Of a stretch of 5,515 nucleotides of DNA, positions 3,664 to 5,515 are shown piece by piece. The stretch's first letter is position 1; each line of letters starts with the position of its first letter. Where the stretch lies: positions 1 through 5,515 of the forward strand of contig CAMBTZ010000094.1 of the NCBI GenBank assembly GCA_945870925.1, given 5' to 3'. The position numbers and the translations under genes are program-made. The notes beneath the pieces are model-generated. The model was not told the DNA's origin. It searched no databases and saw nothing but the letters and a program-made list of their open reading frames with translations. This stretch comes from Chlamydia trachomatis. GTDB lineage: Bacteria; Chlamydiota; Chlamydiia; Chlamydiales; 2-12-FULL-49-11.

Positions 3664-5515
3664 AGTATTAATAACAGCTGCACTGCCCTATGCAAATGGT
3701 CCTATTCATTTAGGACATTTGGCCGGGGCTTATTTGCCTGCAGATTGTTATGCAAGGTTTTGTAGATTAATTGAGTTAAAAACGCTTTTTATATGCGGTT
3801 CTGATGAATATGGCACAGCGATTGTCCATGGCGCAGAACTAGCAGGTAGATCACCTAAAGATCATGTTGATATCTTCCATCAAACGAATTTGGATCTTTT
3901 CAATAAGCTTGGAATACAGTTTGATCATTATTCAAGAACTACATCAAAGTATCATGCTCCAATAGTTCAGGAATTTTTTTTACAGCTTTTGAAAAATGGA
4001 TATATTGAAACAAAAGAGACAATGCAGCTCTTTTCTGAAGCTGAAAACAGATTTTTAGCAGATCGTTTTGTTATTGGAACATGCCCTAAATGTGGTTTTG
4101 CTGAGGCAAGAGGGGATGAATGCACAAAATGTGGCGCTAGTTATGAATCAACTGATCTGAAAAATCCAAAATCAAAATTGACAGGATCTCCACTTACTCT
4201 AAAAGAGACGATGCATTGGTTTTTAAAATGTGACCTTTTTAAGGAAAAGCTTACAGATTGGCTAAAGAAACTTGATTGGAAACCTAATGTTAAAAACTTT
4301 ATTGAACCTTACATTCAAGACCTTAGAGCTAGAGCAATTACACGCGATATGACGTGGGGAGTCCCTATTCCCCTTCCAAACATCACAGGAAAAGTACTCT
4401 ATGTTTGGTTTGATGCGCCAGTTGGTTATATCTCAGGAACTAAAGAATATTTTGCAAACCTTGGTAATCCGGATGGATGGAAAGATTATTGGTTTGATAA
4501 AGAGACAAAATATGTTCAATTTATTGGAAAGGATAATATTGTTTTTCATGCAGTGATTTTTCCTGCAATGATTATGGGTCAGGATCTTCCATATAAATTA
4601 GTGGATGAGCTTCCTGCAAATGAATTTTTAAATCTTGAAGGGAAAAAATTTAGTAAGTCATCAGGTTGGTACATTGACCTAGCTGACTTTCTTACAAGGT
4701 ACTCTCCTGAGGTCATTCGGTACACAATAGCAGCTAATGCTCCTGAAACTCAAGATGCAGAATTTACATTTAAAGACTTTCAAATGAGAGTCAATACAGA
4801 GCTTGTTGGGAAATTTGGTAATTTCATCCATAGAACACTCACATTTGTGTGGGATCGGATGAATAGAATGATTCCAAAATGTCACGGATTATCAGATATC
4901 GACAATGAATTTTTAGCGAATATTCAAGCAATTGTGATGGATGCAAAACACTCTTATGAGCACTTCCGGCTTCGCAAAGCTTCAAGTTGTATAATGGAAC
5001 TTTCAGCCCTTGCAAATGTCTACTTTGATCAGAGAAAGCCATGGGTTCTTTTAAAAGATAAGGAGAGAATGGCGGAATTAGAAACTACTATTTATTGCTG
5101 CCTCATGGCGATTAAAGCACTTGCCCTTATCAGCTTTCCTGTTATGCCTTATGCTGCTGAAAAGATTTGGAAGATGTTAGGCTATACAACGAATTTAGAA
5201 CAGTCAACTTGGGATACCATTATGAAAGATGAACTAGAATCTGGAAAATTAATTAATCAGCCACAAACTTTATTTGAAAAAATTGAAGATAGTGCAATTG
5301 CCACAGAAGTTGCTAAATTAGAACCCCCAATCAAAACAAAACCAGAAATCACATTTGACGATTTTGAAAAAGTAGATATACGTGTCGGCCAAATTCTTAC
5401 AGCTGAACCTGTTCCAAAGAGTAATAAGCTCCTAAAGCTTGAAATTGACTTTGGATTTGAAGTGCGTACAATTGTTTCCGGTATAGCTAAGCACTATGCA
5501 CCTGAAACACTCACA
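3653..5515 (+). CDS. metG: Methionyl-tRNA synthetase, 3' end outside the window
   Basis: MetRS joins methionine to elongator and initiator tRNA-Met using ATP. The frame is open from the ATG at 3653 to the window edge, giving 621 codons with no stop; the C-terminus is missing. The class I Rossmann core has PYANGPIHLGHLAGAY (12-27) with the HIGH-type motif HLGH (19-22). A zinc knuckle, CPKC-x9-CTKC (C144, C147, C157, C160), is spaced as in E. coli MetRS. Further blocks are TRDMTWGVP, YVWFDAPVGYISGT, QFIGKDN and FHAVIFPAM, then KFSKS (332-336) as the KMSKS loop. A helical anticodon-binding domain follows, including FGNFIHR and DQRKPW. A linker (about 530-565) leads to an OB-fold tRNA-binding domain from about residue 566 (FEKVDIRVGQI, then NKLLKLEIDFG and IVSGIA). 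From memory the C. trachomatis enzyme ends at about 550 residues and lacks this domain. The start overlaps the previous gene by 11 bases and has no Shine-Dalgarno sequence, so coupling is likely. Confidence 0.97.
   Translation, partial: MTDKVLITAALPYANGPIHLGHLAGAYLPADCYARFCRLIELKTLFICGSDEYGTAIVHGAELAGRSPKDHVDIFHQTNLDLFNKLGIQFDHYSRTTSKYHAPIVQEFFLQLLKNGYIETKETMQLFSEAENRFLADRFVIGTCPKCGFAEARGDECTKCGASYESTDLKNPKSKLTGSPLTLKETMHWFLKCDLFKEKLTDWLKKLDWKPNVKNFIEPYIQDLRARAITRDMTWGVPIPLPNITGKVLYVWFDAPVGYISGTKEYFANLGNPDGWKDYWFDKETKYVQFIGKDNIVFHAVIFPAMIMGQDLPYKLVDELPANEFLNLEGKKFSKSSGWYIDLADFLTRYSPEVIRYTIAANAPETQDAEFTFKDFQMRVNTELVGKFGNFIHRTLTFVWDRMNRMIPKCHGLSDIDNEFLANIQAIVMDAKHSYEHFRLRKASSCIMELSALANVYFDQRKPWVLLKDKERMAELETTIYCCLMAIKALALISFPVMPYAAEKIWKMLGYTTNLEQSTWDTIMKDELESGKLINQPQTLFEKIEDSAIATEVAKLEPPIKTKPEITFDDFEKVDIRVGQILTAEPVPKSNKLLKLEIDFGFEVRTIVSGIAKHYAPETLT

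Noticed and set aside
4679..5042. Two overlapping - strand frames inside metG
   Set aside because: They lie antisense to the KMSKS-to-anticodon-binding part of MetRS, overlap each other and resemble no protein family.
1..5515. A novel defence, mobile or secondary-metabolism system
   Set aside because: Every stretch from 92 onward is accounted for by housekeeping genes in a conserved order; there are no repeats, transposase motifs, toxin-antitoxin pairs or shifts in base composition that stand out.

Overview
The window is a tightly packed, AT-rich block of seven genes, all on the + strand, and it reads as one housekeeping operon: rpsP, trmD, rplS, rnhB, yicC, gmk, a 60-codon gene, and metG, which runs off the right edge. 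The order rpsP-trmD-rplS-rnhB-gmk-(small gene)-metG is, from memory, the order in Chlamydia trachomatis downstream of ffh. The MetRS zinc-knuckle region also closely resembles the chlamydial enzyme. I therefore place the sequence in the phylum Chlamydiae. Three features argue for an amoeba-associated or 'environmental' lineage rather than Chlamydiaceae: a yicC gene between rnhB and gmk, a MetRS with a C-terminal tRNA-binding domain, and short S16 and TrmD proteins of ordinary length. I cannot name a genus from the sequence.

Layout: positions 1-91 hold the end of something upstream that I cannot identify, plus the rpsP leader with a clear ribosome binding site. Positions 92-2046 carry rpsP, trmD, rplS and rnhB: ribosomal protein S16, the tRNA m1G37 methyltransferase, ribosomal protein L19 and RNase HII. 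Positions 2047-3663 carry yicC, gmk and a small gene that I propose is a divergent RNA polymerase omega subunit. Positions 3653-5515 are metG, open to the window edge with 621 codons visible.

The genes are almost without spacers. Two pairs abut exactly (stop then ATG), two overlap by ATGA, two overlap by 8 and 11 bases, and the only real gap is 33 bases between rplS and rnhB. Several starts lack a convincing Shine-Dalgarno sequence, which suggests translational coupling along one transcript. The shared theme is gene expression: ribosome assembly (S16, L19), tRNA maturation and charging (TrmD, MetRS), RNA and RNA/DNA turnover (YicC, RNase HII) and guanine nucleotide supply (Gmk).

I found no mobile element, CRISPR array, RNA gene or defence system. 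The most interesting point is the 60-residue protein, whose position and ungapped similarity to RpoZ suggest an unrecognised omega subunit.
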